Assembly (NCBI GenBank): GCA_947564265.1
Contig: CANOBK010000013.1
Span: 1 to 42,133, forward strand
From: an uncultured Caryophanales bacterium
Lineage (GTDB): Bacteria > Bacillota_I > Bacilli_A > RF39 > UBA660
Reading direction: 5' to 3'
DNA length: 42,133 nt
Part shown: piece after piece, positions 7,939 through 17,671 of the stretch
How the letters are laid out: each line of letters starts with the position of its first letter
Numbering within the stretch: the stretch's first letter is position 1
Program-made: the position numbers and the translations under genes
The notes under the pieces: generated by a model
What the model was told of the DNA's origin: nothing
Seen by the model: the letters and a program-made list of their open reading frames with translations, nothing else
Databases searched by the model: none

Positions 7939-8661
7939 ATGAAAGTATTGGAAGCTGCTGGAATTAGTAAAAAATTCGGTAAAAATGAAGTTTTACATTC
8001 CATCAATATTTCCTTAGAAGAAGGAGAAATTGTCGGTTTTGTTGGTCCAAATGGAGCTGGAAAATCTACCTTTATTAAATCTATTTTAGGACTTTATCAT
8101 ATCGATAGTGGATCCATCAAAATCTGTGATTTTGACGTACAAAAAGATTTTGAAAATGCTTTAAGAAATGTTGGATGTATTATAGAAAATCCAGACTTGT
8201 ATGATAATATTTCTGGAAGAAAAAATTTAAAAATTGCCTCCTTAATGTATGGATTAAAAAAGAACCAGAAAAGTATGGAGACCATTATTAAACTAGTAAA
8301 ATTAGAAAATAGAATTGATGATAAAGTAAAGAATTATTCTCTTGGAATGAAACAACGCTTAGGACTTGCTCAAGCACTTTTAAATCAACCGAAACTACTA
8401 ATTTTAGATGAACCAACAAATGGATTAGATCCTCTTGGAATTAAAGAATTAAGAAGTATGTTAAAAGAAATCAATAAAGTATATGGAATGACCATTTTTA
8501 TATCAAGTCACATCCTATCTGAAATAGAAAATGTATGTGACCGTATCATTATGATTGATCATGGAGCGATTGTGGAAAATGTTACCATTGATGAAATTAA
8601 AAATAAAAATATAAGTCTAGAAGAAGAATTCTTGAAAAAAACTACGGGAAGTATAGAATAG
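7939..8661 (+). CDS. ABC transporter ATP-binding protein, LanF/BcrA type
   Basis: The 240-aa ATPase has Walker A GPNGAGKST (36-44), the signature S-L-G-M-K-Q, Walker B L-L-I-L-D-E-P-T and the S-S-H switch histidine. Where the Q-loop glutamine is normally found there is Glu83 (I-I-E-N-P-D). That E-loop is known from lantibiotic immunity ATPases (LanF) and the bacitracin-resistance BcrA group. I took ATG 7939 rather than GTG 7933 because the AGGAG site then sits nine bases away. The permease gene follows after eight bases. The natural substrate is unknown; peptide export or self-protection is the family-based guess. Confidence 0.88.
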   Translation: MKVLEAAGISKKFGKNEVLHSINISLEEGEIVGFVGPNGAGKSTFIKSILGLYHIDSGSIKICDFDVQKDFENALRNVGCIIENPDLYDNISGRKNLKIASLMYGLKKNQKSMETIIKLVKLENRIDDKVKNYSLGMKQRLGLAQALLNQPKLLILDEPTNGLDPLGIKELRSMLKEINKVYGMTIFISSHILSEIENVCDRIIMIDHGAIVENVTIDEIKNKNISLEEEFLKKTTGSIE

Positions 8662-8669
8662 GTGATTAT

Positions 8670-10322
8670 ATGAAAATAGTACAATTAGTTCAATGTGAAT
8701 TTATTAAAAATTTTTCTCTTAAAAGATTGATTATTACAGTACTAGTTCTTACTTTATGTTGTTTCGGGCTTATTAAATTTGAAGAGTTTTATAAGGGTAG
8801 TTATTACGATAGTTCTTTATTAGTATCTGAAAAAGAATTTGAAAAACAATATGAAAAAGTAAAAAAAGAATATGCTGATGTAGATAATGTTATTAAAAAG
8901 GGAATTTTTTCTTCTTATGAAGAGATATTATCTAATTATCAATATATCAATAGGGATTTATTAGAGAATGAAAAAAATGATTGGCAAGAAACTGCTTTAT
9001 ATACAATTAAGAATTATGTGCCAAAAAGGGAAGCACTATTTACATTAAAAGAAAATTATCAAAGTTCCACTTTGAAGGAATATTTAGAAACTCATGAAAA
9101 ATATGATAAATCTTATGATTCTTCTGTTTTAACACAGGTATATATTTCTAACTTAAATCGATTTTTTGATTCTAGCCTGGAAGAGTTAGAAAAAGAGTTT
9201 ACTTTTTTAAATTCTCAGATTTCTTTATTAGAAGAAGCACTTCAAAAAGACTTATATTATCTAGTTATTCAGTTTAGTTATAATCAAGCTTTGTTTAATG
9301 CAGAAAAATATGATGTTGAAATTAGTAAGTCAGAGATAGAGTTCTATCAATATGTGATTCAAAATAAATTTTTAGATCCTGATGATTATCGGGTAATAAA
9401 TGCTAGCGAGTACCAATCTCTTTGGTATAGTGAAGAAGAGCGTAGTATTCCAACATTAAAAGAATATAAACAGGGTCTTGTAAATCTAACTTTTAATGGA
9501 TATGAAGCAAGTAAAAGATATAATCTCATTATGAGAGAAGAAGAGACAAAACAAAAATTGATTGTAAAGTATGCCATGAATCATGAAATAAAACATGATG
9601 CATATTTAAAAGGTGATGATATTACTCCTACTTATTTAACATCTAAAAACTTTATGAACTTAGGACTTCATCTTGGTTTGGTAATTATGTTTTTATCAGC
9701 GATTTATCATGCAGGAATTGTTGCCAAAGAGCATGATAAAGGAACCATTAAACTTTTACTAACAAAACCGATTAAAAGGGAAAAAATATTACTTTCTAAA
9801 ATGATATATTTAATTTTAGATACGTATTTATTATGGTTATTAGGTTCATTTATTATGTTTTTGATCGTTGGATTTTATTCTGGATTTGGGGATTTATTTA
9901 CCGCAAAACTAATTATTAGTCATAAAGAAGTGATAGAAGTAAATTATTGGTTATGGTATTTGAAGGAATTATTGATTTGTGGAATTCCTATTTGTTGTTT
10001 CCAAGTGGTACTGTTCAGTCTATCTGCGCTTACTTTAAATACTTCTTTTACCGCTAGTATTATTTCTATTTTAACAGTATTCTCTTTTATGATTTGGGCT
10101 TTAATTTCTCAGTTCGGTCTTACCTTCTTAGACTTTTTAAGTTATACACCAATTCCTTATTTAGATTATTGGTTTGTTCGTTATAATAGTAGAATTTATC
10201 TAGAGGCAGTTGTAAGAAGTAATGTATTTACTGGCTATGGTTTAGTGATTGGAATTGTGGTTGCTGTTTTATTGATGACTATAACACTATTTGTATATAA
10301 GAAAAGAGATATTAAAAACTAG
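8670..10322 (+). CDS. ABC-2 type permease with a large extracytoplasmic insert
   Basis: Membrane partner of the preceding ATPase, 550 aa. One membrane helix lies near the N-terminus (about 17-36). A charged, largely helical region of about 290 residues, probably outside the cell, follows. The C-terminal half has five or six membrane helices. The H-D-K-G-T-I-K-L-L-L-T-K-P-I-K-R segment after the second helix is the typical ABC-2 coupling motif. An AGGTGAT site precedes ATG, eight bases after the ATPase gene. The large external domain is like that of ABC-2 exporters acting on peptides or lipids. The substrate cannot be deduced. Confidence 0.82.
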   Translation: MKIVQLVQCEFIKNFSLKRLIITVLVLTLCCFGLIKFEEFYKGSYYDSSLLVSEKEFEKQYEKVKKEYADVDNVIKKGIFSSYEEILSNYQYINRDLLENEKNDWQETALYTIKNYVPKREALFTLKENYQSSTLKEYLETHEKYDKSYDSSVLTQVYISNLNRFFDSSLEELEKEFTFLNSQISLLEEALQKDLYYLVIQFSYNQALFNAEKYDVEISKSEIEFYQYVIQNKFLDPDDYRVINASEYQSLWYSEEERSIPTLKEYKQGLVNLTFNGYEASKRYNLIMREEETKQKLIVKYAMNHEIKHDAYLKGDDITPTYLTSKNFMNLGLHLGLVIMFLSAIYHAGIVAKEHDKGTIKLLLTKPIKREKILLSKMIYLILDTYLLWLLGSFIMFLIVGFYSGFGDLFTAKLIISHKEVIEVNYWLWYLKELLICGIPICCFQVVLFSLSALTLNTSFTASIISILTVFSFMIWALISQFGLTFLDFLSYTPIPYLDYWFVRYNSRIYLEAVVRSNVFTGYGLVIGIVVAVLLMTITLFVYKKRDIKN

Positions 10323-10357
10323 AAGTACATTTTGTATTGTACTTCTTTTCTTTTTTA
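10321..10357 (+). terminator. Terminator after the ABC permease
   Basis: A nine-bp stem (10321-10329 with 10338-10346) overlaps the stop codon and is followed by a T-rich run. Confidence 0.85.
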
Positions 10358-10382
10358 TTAAAATGAAGGGTCTTTTGTATGA

Positions 10383-10411
10383 TTGTAAATCCTATCATTT
10401 TATGATATAAT
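10383..10411 (+). promoter_or_regulatory. Promoter of the 612-aa orphan gene
   Basis: TTGTAA (10383-10388), a 17-bp spacer and TATAAT (10406-10411) with a TGa extended -10. Confidence 0.75.
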
Positions 10412-10434
10412 AACGCCTAATTGAAAGGGGTATT

Positions 10435-12273
10435 ATGATGGATGAAACTTACGAAGAAGTACTTCAATATAATGTATACGATGCGATTGAACTAAAAGCA
10501 GGAAAACCTCAGAGAAAATTAGGGTTTGATGGTTTTTATCATGATAATTCACCCGCTAATATTCCCAATCATCCTTCACTTACAGATAAAGAATGGCTGT
10601 ATGAACATGTTGAATATCTATTTATTCATGACATGTTTAATTATCAAAGATGCCAAGGTCCAAAAGAATACTATTTACTATTCAAAACTTTGATTGAGAA
10701 ATATAATATAGAAGAAGATTATCAAAAATATTCTGATTGTAATGGTTTAGAATTTGGTACTTTTAAATCTAAATGGGAAAAGTTTGCTATTCAATTCGTT
10801 GACTTTCTTGCTCATGCTTTTGATCATAATGGAGTTTTAGATGATTTGTTTTGTAGGACTGATTTTGTTGACTATTTTTTTAGATATCCTAAAATTTATA
10901 CTTACGAAGTGTTGAGAGACTTTGGTTATATTGGTATTAGTAAGTTATTAAATTATGAAGAATTTTCTTCTTATTATCTAGAACATCCTGATGAACTCAT
11001 TCATCTCATGAGAAATAATCCCAAGTTAGAGGTTCCAGCAAAACTATTCTCTGATAAACGTTTTCAAAAAATTGCTCATGATATCAATGTTGAAAATTTC
11101 TATTTCAATATGAATTTTGTTTGGGAAAATTCTAGTGGTATTCACTGTCTAGAAGAACATCAAAGATTTTGTGACTATCAAATGACACATGCAAATCATG
11201 GAATTTTACCAAGCTTACGAAAAGAATATGAATCCTCTCCAGAAAATGTAACAGAAGATGATGAAGATGATTTGGAATGGTATCTCAATCCTTTAAAGGA
11301 ACAAGTGATTCAAAGAATCTTTGAACTTTATAATGAAAAAAGTATTCCTAAGCTTCTGTTTTATCAAAAGTTATCTAAGTATATTGCAGTCGGATTATTA
11401 ATTAGTAGGTATTTTGAAACGAGTCCTTATAATCTACTAATTGATATTAGAACTCTCTATGAGTTTGCAACAAAACATAAGCGGAAACTAGAAGGAGATT
11501 ATATATATGAATTCCTAATTAATTTTGAGAAATTTGATATATTCGATATCATTGATTTCTATCAAAAAGTGAAAGATTTGCCTCTAAAAGATATTTTATA
11601 TGATGATTGGGAAGAGCAAAAAAATAAATTTGTTGAAGAAGTGAATCGTAATATGATCCAACCAGAAGTTTTAGTTTCTAAAAATAGTGATTATGGTGTA
11701 CCATATTATGATATTAGTGATTTAGAAAATCCTATTGTTGTTCATAACACAGGTATTGTAATTGATAACTTTCATGCAATCGACCGAATGATTGATTGTA
11801 TTGAAAATGGTGTAGGAAATAGGTTATGTTTGAGCCTGCAAGATTTAAAACATCAAATATTCTATGAAAAAACTCCGAAACATACCATTAAATTTATTTA
11901 TGGCACTTTAGATCCTAGTCGTGTTGGAATTATTTTTCATAGTGATGCTTATTCACAAGGACTTATGGAAGTAGAGTATGAGAATGCTTACTATAAAAGA
12001 AGACTTTATACTTTAGAAGAATTTATGATGCTTACTAATAATGGTTATAATGAAATTGTTTATTCTATTGACCAACCAATGAGGCCTCTTGGAATTCTTT
12101 GTGAAGAAGAGCCTACTAGTGAAGAAATTAGAGTAGTACAAGAGCTGAATATTTCTATATTTTATAGACCTAAAAAATATAATGATAAAGTACCTTCCTC
12201 TAACGAAAAACGACTCACTCAAAGGTATGGATGGAGAACAACTGATATGAATTTATTTCCGAAAGAAAAATAA
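10435..12273 (+). CDS. Large hypothetical protein of unknown function (612 aa)
   Basis: I do not recognise this protein. It is soluble: no signal peptide or membrane segment is visible. It is rich in aromatic and acidic residues. The N-terminal two thirds look helical, with an acidic linker (E-D-D-E-D-D) near residue 280. The last ~170 residues seem to form a separate domain with I-V-V-H-N-T-G, an S-R-V-G-I-I-F-H-S-D-A-Y stretch, then R-P-L-G-I-L and an E-E-I-R-V-V-Q-E-L-N-I strand-helix unit. It has its own strong promoter and terminator, so it works outside an operon. ATG 10435 and 10438 are both possible behind AAAGGGG. An intracellular lineage-specific function is all I would infer. Confidence 0.8.
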   Translation: MMDETYEEVLQYNVYDAIELKAGKPQRKLGFDGFYHDNSPANIPNHPSLTDKEWLYEHVEYLFIHDMFNYQRCQGPKEYYLLFKTLIEKYNIEEDYQKYSDCNGLEFGTFKSKWEKFAIQFVDFLAHAFDHNGVLDDLFCRTDFVDYFFRYPKIYTYEVLRDFGYIGISKLLNYEEFSSYYLEHPDELIHLMRNNPKLEVPAKLFSDKRFQKIAHDINVENFYFNMNFVWENSSGIHCLEEHQRFCDYQMTHANHGILPSLRKEYESSPENVTEDDEDDLEWYLNPLKEQVIQRIFELYNEKSIPKLLFYQKLSKYIAVGLLISRYFETSPYNLLIDIRTLYEFATKHKRKLEGDYIYEFLINFEKFDIFDIIDFYQKVKDLPLKDILYDDWEEQKNKFVEEVNRNMIQPEVLVSKNSDYGVPYYDISDLENPIVVHNTGIVIDNFHAIDRMIDCIENGVGNRLCLSLQDLKHQIFYEKTPKHTIKFIYGTLDPSRVGIIFHSDAYSQGLMEVEYENAYYKRRLYTLEEFMMLTNNGYNEIVYSIDQPMRPLGILCEEEPTSEEIRVVQELNISIFYRPKKYNDKVPSSNEKRLTQRYGWRTTDMNLFPKEK

Positions 12274-12292
12274 TATTTTTTCTTTCTTTTTT
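12261..12292 (+). terminator. Terminator after the 612-aa gene
   Basis: A ten-bp AT-rich stem (12261-12270 with 12277-12286) overlapping the stop codon, followed by six Ts. Confidence 0.65.
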
Positions 12293-12355
12293 GTATAGAT
12301 GTAAACTAAAAAGGAGATTTTGCGTGATACAAAGAAAGAGAAATGAATCAAATTC

Positions 12356-12384
12356 TTGACTTATTTTTCTATTAAACTTACAAT
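12356..12384 (+). promoter_or_regulatory. rny promoter
   Basis: TTGACT (12356-12361), a 17-bp spacer and TACAAT (12379-12384). Confidence 0.75.
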
Positions 12385-12443
12385 AGAATTAGATGTAATG
12401 ATTATGAATAATTATGTACATAGAAAGAAATGGAGGAATCGGT

Positions 12444-13994
12444 ATGGATTTAGTATTCTCCATTTTACTAGTCGTTATTGGATTAATTTTAGGTTTTGGA
12501 TTATGTGTTCTTTTTAATTATTATAGAGCAAATAGTGCTTCTAAAAAAGTAGAAGCGTTAATGGAAAAGGCAAAGAAAGATGCTGAAAAAGCAAAAAGAG
12601 AGTCAATTTTAGAAACAAAAGAAGAAATTCATAAATTAAAATTAGATTATGAAAAGGAATTAAAAGAAAAGAAAAACGAAATTAAAATGTCTGAAGAGCG
12701 TTTGATTCAAAGAGAAAAGAATATGGACAAGCGTGATGAACTTTATCAAAAAAGGGAATCAACTTTGGATGATCGTGAAAACAAATTATTTGATAAACAA
12801 AAAGAAATCCAGGACGAACAGGTGAAAGTGGAAGAAATTAAGCAACAACAACTCGATTTGTTGCATGAAATCTCTGGAATTGGGATAGACAAAGCCAAGG
12901 AAATGGTAATGAGTAAAGTAAAGGAAGCAATGACAAAAGAAATTACTTCCTACATTCGAGAAAGTGAAAATGAAGCAAAATTAGAAGTAGATCGTAAGTC
13001 AAAGGAACTATTAGTTAGTTCGATGCAAAAATTTGCATCTGATGTTGCGAGTGAACAAACTGTTACAGTAGTAAACCTCCCAAATGATGATTTAAAAGGT
13101 AGAATTATCGGACGCGAAGGAAGAAATATTCGTACGATTGAGGCGATTACTGGTGTAGATTTAATTATCGACGATACCCCAGAAGCAGTCGTTTTATCTA
13201 GTTTTGATCCACTTCGTCGTGAAATTGCACGTGTTACCTTAGAAACATTATTAAAGGATGGAAGAATTCATCCAACAAGAATTGAAGAGCTATACGATAA
13301 AGTTAGTAAAGATATGAAATCAAAGATTATCGAATATGGAAATGATGCTTTATTTGAATTGGGATTAACCAAAGTGGATCCAGAATTAGTAGAGATTATT
13401 GGAAAACTTAACTTTAGAACTAGCTATGGGCAAAATGCACTACAACATTCAATAGAAGTTGCTCACTTATCCGGTATTTTAGCTGGCGAAATTGGAGAAA
13501 ATGTAGCACTTGCCAAACGAGCAGGACTTCTTCATGATATTGGAAAAGCAATTGATCATGAAATAGAAGGAAGTCATGTGACAATTGGAGTTGATTTAGC
13601 CAAAAAATATCATGAACCAGAAGTTGTAATCGATGCCATTGCTTCTCATCATGGGGATACACAAGCAAAAAGTGTAATTGCAATTATCGTAGCGATTGCT
13701 GATGCATTAAGTGCATCCCGTCCAGGTGCTAGAAACGATTCTTTAGAAAACTACATCAAGCGTTTAGAACAATTGGAATCTATCGGTAATGATATCGAAG
13801 GAGTCGAAAAGACATTTGCTGTTCAGGCAGGTAGAGAACTAAGAGTTATCGTAAAACCAGAGGAAATCGATGATTTAACTTCTCATAAAATTGCCCGCGA
13901 TATCAAGGAACAAATTGAATCGACGATGCAATATCCTGGAACAATCAAAGTTACCGTCATTCGTGAAACAAGGGCGCAAGAAGAGGCAAAATAA
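12444..13994 (+). CDS. rny: Ribonuclease Y
   Basis: Membrane-anchored endoribonuclease that starts mRNA decay in Firmicutes. The 516-aa protein has an N-terminal membrane helix (about 3-25), a long charged coiled coil to about residue 190, a KH domain around [12 protein letters not shown], and an HD domain with [14 protein letters not shown] and S-H-H-G. Length and domain order are normal. The frame is open to an ATG at 12414, but GGAGGA six bases before 12444 and the family-typical start favour 12444. RNase J is encoded 2 kb downstream on the other strand. Confidence 0.98.
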   Translation: MDLVFSILLVVIGLILGFGLCVLFNYYRANSASKKVEALMEKAKKDAEKAKRESILETKEEIHKLKLDYEKELKEKKNEIKMSEERLIQREKNMDKRDELYQKRESTLDDRENKLFDKQKEIQDEQVKVEEIKQQQLDLLHEISGIGIDKAKEMVMSKVKEAMTKEITSYIRESENEAKLEVDRKSKELLVSSMQKFASDVASEQTVTVVNLPNDDLKGRIIGREGRNIRTIEAITGVDLIIDDTPEAVVLSSFDPLRREIARVTLETLLKDGRIHPTRIEELYDKVSKDMKSKIIEYGNDALFELGLTKVDPELVEIIGKLNFRTSYGQNALQHSIEVAHLSGILAGEIGENVALAKRAGLLHDIGKAIDHEIEGSHVTIGVDLAKKYHEPEVVIDAIASHHGDTQAKSVIAIIVAIADALSASRPGARNDSLENYIKRLEQLESIGNDIEGVEKTFAVQAGRELRVIVKPEEIDDLTSHKIARDIKEQIESTMQYPGTIKVTVIRETRAQEEAK

Positions 13995-14004
13995 GTCTCT
14001 TTTT
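13978..14004 (+). terminator. Terminator at the end of rny
   Basis: AAGAAGAG (13978-13985) pairs with CTCTTTTT (13997-14004), one G-U pair, with a continuing T-run; the stop codon lies in the loop. Confidence 0.55.
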
Positions 14005-14006
14005 TC

Positions 14007-14041
14007 TTGTAACTTTTGCTTCAATTTGTTATATTTATAAT
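14007..14041 (+). promoter_or_regulatory. Promoter of the paired surface-protein genes
   Basis: TTGTAA (14007-14012), a 17-bp spacer and TATATT (14030-14035) with a TGt extension; a TATAAT at 14036-14041 is an alternative -10. Confidence 0.55.
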
Positions 14042-14064
14042 AGAGTAGAAAGGAAGCATTTGCT

Positions 14065-14940
14065 ATGTATAATGAAGAACAAGTATTAGAAAAAGTTTCC
14101 AAAAAGAAACAGAAGAAAATTTTAATTTTCACAATCGCAATTAGTGTTTTCTTTATTATGGTATTTAGTGTAGGAATCTATTTATATTCAGATAATCAGC
14201 CACTCATCGAATTTCCAACCTATAGTTTATCAACGGAACAGTGGACAACGGATGATGTGATTGTAACAATTACCAATGATAGTAGTAAAATTCTATCTTA
14301 TTCTTTTGATGGTGGATTATCTTGGCAATCTAACAACACTTACACAATGAATGAAAATGGAGAAATTACAATTCAAGTAATGGATACAAAAAACAAACTT
14401 AGTAAAAAGACAATTGTCTCAGTTTCTAATATTGATCGTACTCCACCAGAAATGGCATTTGAATCAACGACAACTGTTCAAATGGGAACTTCCTTTTCTG
14501 TAAGAACTGGCGTACAAATTTCTGATAAAGAGTCCGGACTTAGTAATGATTACACAGCAGTCCCTAGTACGATTGATACTACGAAAGAGGGAGAGTATCA
14601 AGTTGTTTATTCTGCCTTTGATCGTGCAGGAAACTTTACAGAAAAATCTAGAACGATTATTGTAAAAGATATTAAAGGAAGAACTTACTATCGTTATCGT
14701 GATGGAAAAATTGAGTCTTACCAATGCGAGCCATATTTGTGTAATTGTGTATCTTCAGCGACTGCTTCTTCTACAGGAACATGTCCAACGGGATATACTT
14801 TAAACGAACAAGGGGAATGCTGTAATGTTTGCTATAAATCATGTTCACGTACGATTTGGGGTCCATGGAGTGAATGGTCTCAAGAAGAAGTCACTGCTAC
14901 TTCTACAAGGGAAGTAGAAACGATGATTAAAGAAGATTAA
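14065..14940 (+). CDS. Membrane-anchored surface protein: Ig-like domains, cysteine cluster and WSEWS motif (paralogue A)
   Basis: This 291-aa protein has a short basic cytoplasmic tail, one membrane helix (about 19-41) and an extracellular part. The first outer domain has S-Y-S-F-D-G-G-L-S-W-Q, as in OmpL47-like Ig folds. The second (after D-R-T-P-P-E) resembles DUF5011-type Ig domains, with G-E-Y-Q-V-V-Y-S-A-F-D-R-A-G-N. Then comes a cluster of about nine cysteines in C-x4-C-x-C ... C-C-x2-C-x3-C spacing, and finally W-G-P-W-S-E-W-S, like a thrombospondin type-1 motif. The next gene is a clear paralogue 18 bases downstream. A surface-adhesion role is possible, but no function is established. 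Confidence 0.85.
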   Translation: MYNEEQVLEKVSKKKQKKILIFTIAISVFFIMVFSVGIYLYSDNQPLIEFPTYSLSTEQWTTDDVIVTITNDSSKILSYSFDGGLSWQSNNTYTMNENGEITIQVMDTKNKLSKKTIVSVSNIDRTPPEMAFESTTTVQMGTSFSVRTGVQISDKESGLSNDYTAVPSTIDTTKEGEYQVVYSAFDRAGNFTEKSRTIIVKDIKGRTYYRYRDGKIESYQCEPYLCNCVSSATASSTGTCPTGYTLNEQGECCNVCYKSCSRTIWGPWSEWSQEEVTATSTREVETMIKED

Positions 14941-14958
14941 AAAGGAATGGGTGGTAAA

Positions 14959-15879
14959 ATGTTAAAGAAAAAAGAGGAGTATATTGGACCTGTAGATCAA
15001 TATGGTCGTCCAATCGATACAACAAATATTCCAGATCGTGCAGAAGATGATCGAAAACTTGGAATGATCTTTTTTACGATTCTTGGAATTGCGACCATTA
15101 TCATACTAGTGTTTATTTTTATATTTAATTATCTTGAGCAGAACCGATTAGAAATACCTAAAGCAACGTTATCCACAACAGAGTGGACAAGTGAATCTGT
15201 TACAGTAACAGTAGATAAAACTAGAGGAAATGTTAGTGAATTTTCCTTTGATGGTGGAAAAACGTGGCAAGAGAGTAATCAATATGAGGTATATACCAAT
15301 CAAGAATTAGTAATTCAAGCTAGAAATAAGAAAGGCAAAACAAGTAAAAAGGCAACCGTGGTAGTTTCCAATATCGATCAGGACTTGCCAGAACTTTACT
15401 TTATTGATCCACTTTATATCGAAACGAATGATGAGTTTGATCCAAGAGTAAATGTTTCAGTTCTGGATAGTGGTTCTGGAATTCAGGATTATGATGTTAA
15501 TTTATCAGGACTTGATGTTCAAACACCTGGAGAATATCCTATTACATATATTGTATCTGATTTGGTAGGAAACAGTATTATGAAAACAAGAAAAATTATT
15601 GTAGAAGAGGGACCTCACAGTTACCAGTATCGTTCTAGAACCTTTCAGTTAATGGATTCTACTTGTGACTCACCTTGTAAATGCACGCCATTAGTAGAAA
15701 ATACTTGTCCAGAAGGGAAAGTTTTACAGGATTTAAAAAATTGTTGTAATATCTGTACAGAACCTTGTCAGGAGTTTCAATATGGAAGATGGTCTGAGTG
15801 GGGTGATGAAAAAATTATTCCTACTTCAGATTTAGAAGTAGAAATGAGAAGTGAACTTCTAGCAGTAATACAAGAATAA
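14959..15879 (+). CDS. Membrane-anchored surface protein: Ig-like domains, cysteine cluster and WSEW motif (paralogue B)
   Basis: Tandem paralogue of the preceding gene with the same plan: cytoplasmic tail with a G-P-V-D-Q-Y-G-R-P-I-D motif, one membrane helix (about 32-54), an Ig-like domain with E-F-S-F-D-G-G-K-T-W-Q, a DUF5011-like domain, a cysteine cluster (S-P-C-K-C ... N-C-C-N-I-C-x3-C) and a final R-W-S-E-W-G. A frame ATG at 14947 is nearly on top of its AAGGA. ATG 14959 with GGGTGGT before it is more likely, giving 306 aa. Co-transcription with paralogue A is likely because the gap is 18 bases. The shared cysteine pattern suggests disulfide bonds outside the cell. Confidence 0.83.
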   Translation: MLKKKEEYIGPVDQYGRPIDTTNIPDRAEDDRKLGMIFFTILGIATIIILVFIFIFNYLEQNRLEIPKATLSTTEWTSESVTVTVDKTRGNVSEFSFDGGKTWQESNQYEVYTNQELVIQARNKKGKTSKKATVVVSNIDQDLPELYFIDPLYIETNDEFDPRVNVSVLDSGSGIQDYDVNLSGLDVQTPGEYPITYIVSDLVGNSIMKTRKIIVEEGPHSYQYRSRTFQLMDSTCDSPCKCTPLVENTCPEGKVLQDLKNCCNICTEPCQEFQYGRWSEWGDEKIIPTSDLEVEMRSELLAVIQE

Positions 15880-15893
15880 TCATTTTAGAAAAG

Positions 15894-15928
15894 AAAAGAT
15901 GCTCATCAATTGACGAACATCTTTTTAC
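15894..15928. terminator. Bidirectional terminator between surface-protein genes and rnjA
   Basis: AAAAGATG (15894-15901) pairs with CATCTTTT (15918-15925), and the loop contains a further TCAATTGA palindrome. A-run and T-run flank it, fitting the convergent genes. Confidence 0.75.
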
Positions 15929-17616
15929 TTTCCATTTTTCTTAATATCAATAATGACCGGTAAAATAATTGGTCTTCTTCCTGTTAGTTCTTCTGTGTGT
16001 ACAATCAATTCACTAATTAATTTACTCTTTAATTCATTGATCGTATCTTTACTGTTTTTTAGTCGTTCTTCTAAAATATTTTCACATACCGTTTCAATTT
16101 TTTTAATCAATTCTTCATTTTCATTGACTAAAATAAATCCACGTGTTGTGATATTTGGCTTGATGAGTAGCCTTCTTTTTTCCATATCAATGTTTGCGAT
16201 TACTACTAAGATTCCATCATTTGACATCATCTTTCGATCACGAATGACAGCACTACCAACTTCTCCAATTCGGTTTCCATCGACATAGACATCGTCTCCA
16301 GATACACGTTCTTTTGACTTTTTGATTTCATGATCTTTTAATGATAAAATATCCCCATTCTCTAATACAAATGTATTTTCTTTTGGTACACCGCAATCAA
16401 TCGCGATATTAGCGTGATGTTTTAACATTCGGTAGTCCCCATGAAATGGCATGACATACTTTGGCATAAATAAACGAATCATTAATTTTAATTCTTCTTC
16501 ATTGGCATGTCCAGAAGTATGAAGATCACCATCCGAATTACTGTTTGTAAATACTTTTACTCCCTTTAAATACAATTTATTAATGGTTTTAGAAATCGCT
16601 ACGGCATTTCCTGGAATTGGAGAAGAAGAGAAGATGACAATATCATCTGGTCTTAAAGATACTTGTTTATGAGTTCCTTCTGCAATTCTTGATAAAGCTG
16701 CAAGAGGTTCTCCTTGAGATCCTGTACATAAGACAGTAACCTCTCCTGGCTTTAACGTATTGGCAACCTCTGGAGTAATAAACAATTCTTTATGATTGAT
16801 ATAGCCTCCATTGATTGAAATTTGAATATTATTTTCCATGCTTCTTCCAAAAACACAGATTTTTCGGTTATGTTTATAACATGTTTCTACAATATGTTTT
16901 AGACGGTAAATATTTGAGGCGAAAGTTGCGATAATAATTCTTCTATTTTGATATTGGCTAAAGATATCCATTAAAGTATCATCTACTTTAGATTCACTAA
17001 TTGACATTCCTTCATTTAAAGCATTGGTTGAGTCACTGATTAATAAATCAATTCCACGTTTTCCAAGTTCTGCCATTTTGTGTAAATCTGCCATAGGACC
17101 AATCGGAGTTAAATCAAATTTAAAGTCTCCTGTTGTTACTACACTTCCATTCGGTGTTTTTAAATAAACACCATGAGAATCTGGAATTGAGTGCGTCGTT
17201 CTGAAAAATTCAATTTCGATATTTTTAAATTTAATCTTGGTAGTATCATCATAAGCATACAAATGGTCATATCGAATATTTCGATCTTCTAATTTTAACG
17301 CAATCAACTCTTTTGCTTGATTAGGTGCATAAATAGCAGGAATTTCAAGTGATTGTAATAAAAATGGGATTCCTCCAATATGATCTTCATGTCCATGTGT
17401 AATAATCAAACATTTAATTTTTTCTTGATTCTCTTTTAGAAAAGTAAAGTCTGGTAAGACGTAATCAATTCCTAATAAATCTCCTTCTGGGAAACGAATT
17501 CCCGCATCAATAATAACAATTTCCTCTCCATGCATTAAACAATACATGTTTTTTCCAACTTCGCCTAAACCACCTAAAACAATAATTTTTGTTTCATCTG
17601 GTTTATTTATTTTCAC
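15925..17616 (-). CDS. rnjA: Ribonuclease J
   Basis: Beta-lactamase/beta-CASP metallo-ribonuclease with endo- and 5'-exonuclease activity in RNA decay. The 563-aa protein has the zinc motif T-H-G-H-E-D-H (His74, His76, Asp78, His79), the T-T-G-D-F-K motif, the beta-CASP region, a P-F-H-G-D-Y-R motif and the C-terminal domain. It starts with GTG behind GGAGT. Only one RNase J is seen here; J1 is the nearest label, but J2 cannot be excluded from the sequence alone. It is divergent from the 292-aa orphan, with separate promoters in the shared gap. Confidence 0.95.
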   Translation of the reverse strand: MKINKPDETKIIVLGGLGEVGKNMYCLMHGEEIVIIDAGIRFPEGDLLGIDYVLPDFTFLKENQEKIKCLIITHGHEDHIGGIPFLLQSLEIPAIYAPNQAKELIALKLEDRNIRYDHLYAYDDTTKIKFKNIEIEFFRTTHSIPDSHGVYLKTPNGSVVTTGDFKFDLTPIGPMADLHKMAELGKRGIDLLISDSTNALNEGMSISESKVDDTLMDIFSQYQNRRIIIATFASNIYRLKHIVETCYKHNRKICVFGRSMENNIQISINGGYINHKELFITPEVANTLKPGEVTVLCTGSQGEPLAALSRIAEGTHKQVSLRPDDIVIFSSSPIPGNAVAISKTINKLYLKGVKVFTNSNSDGDLHTSGHANEEELKLMIRLFMPKYVMPFHGDYRMLKHHANIAIDCGVPKENTFVLENGDILSLKDHEIKKSKERVSGDDVYVDGNRIGEVGSAVIRDRKMMSNDGILVVIANIDMEKRRLLIKPNITTRGFILVNENEELIKKIETVCENILEERLKNSKDTINELKSKLISELIVHTEELTGRRPIILPVIIDIKKNGK

Positions 17617-17671
17617 TATAGTACTCCTTTCTTCTAAGTTAATTTTTGATATAAAAGAACTAACCGATAAA

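Noticed and set aside
12325-12360. 11-codon GTG frame behind AAGGAG before rny
   Set aside because: Too short and it overlaps the rny -35; treated as chance.
13420-13683. 87-aa minus-strand frame in rny
   Set aside because: Antisense shadow of the conserved HD domain.
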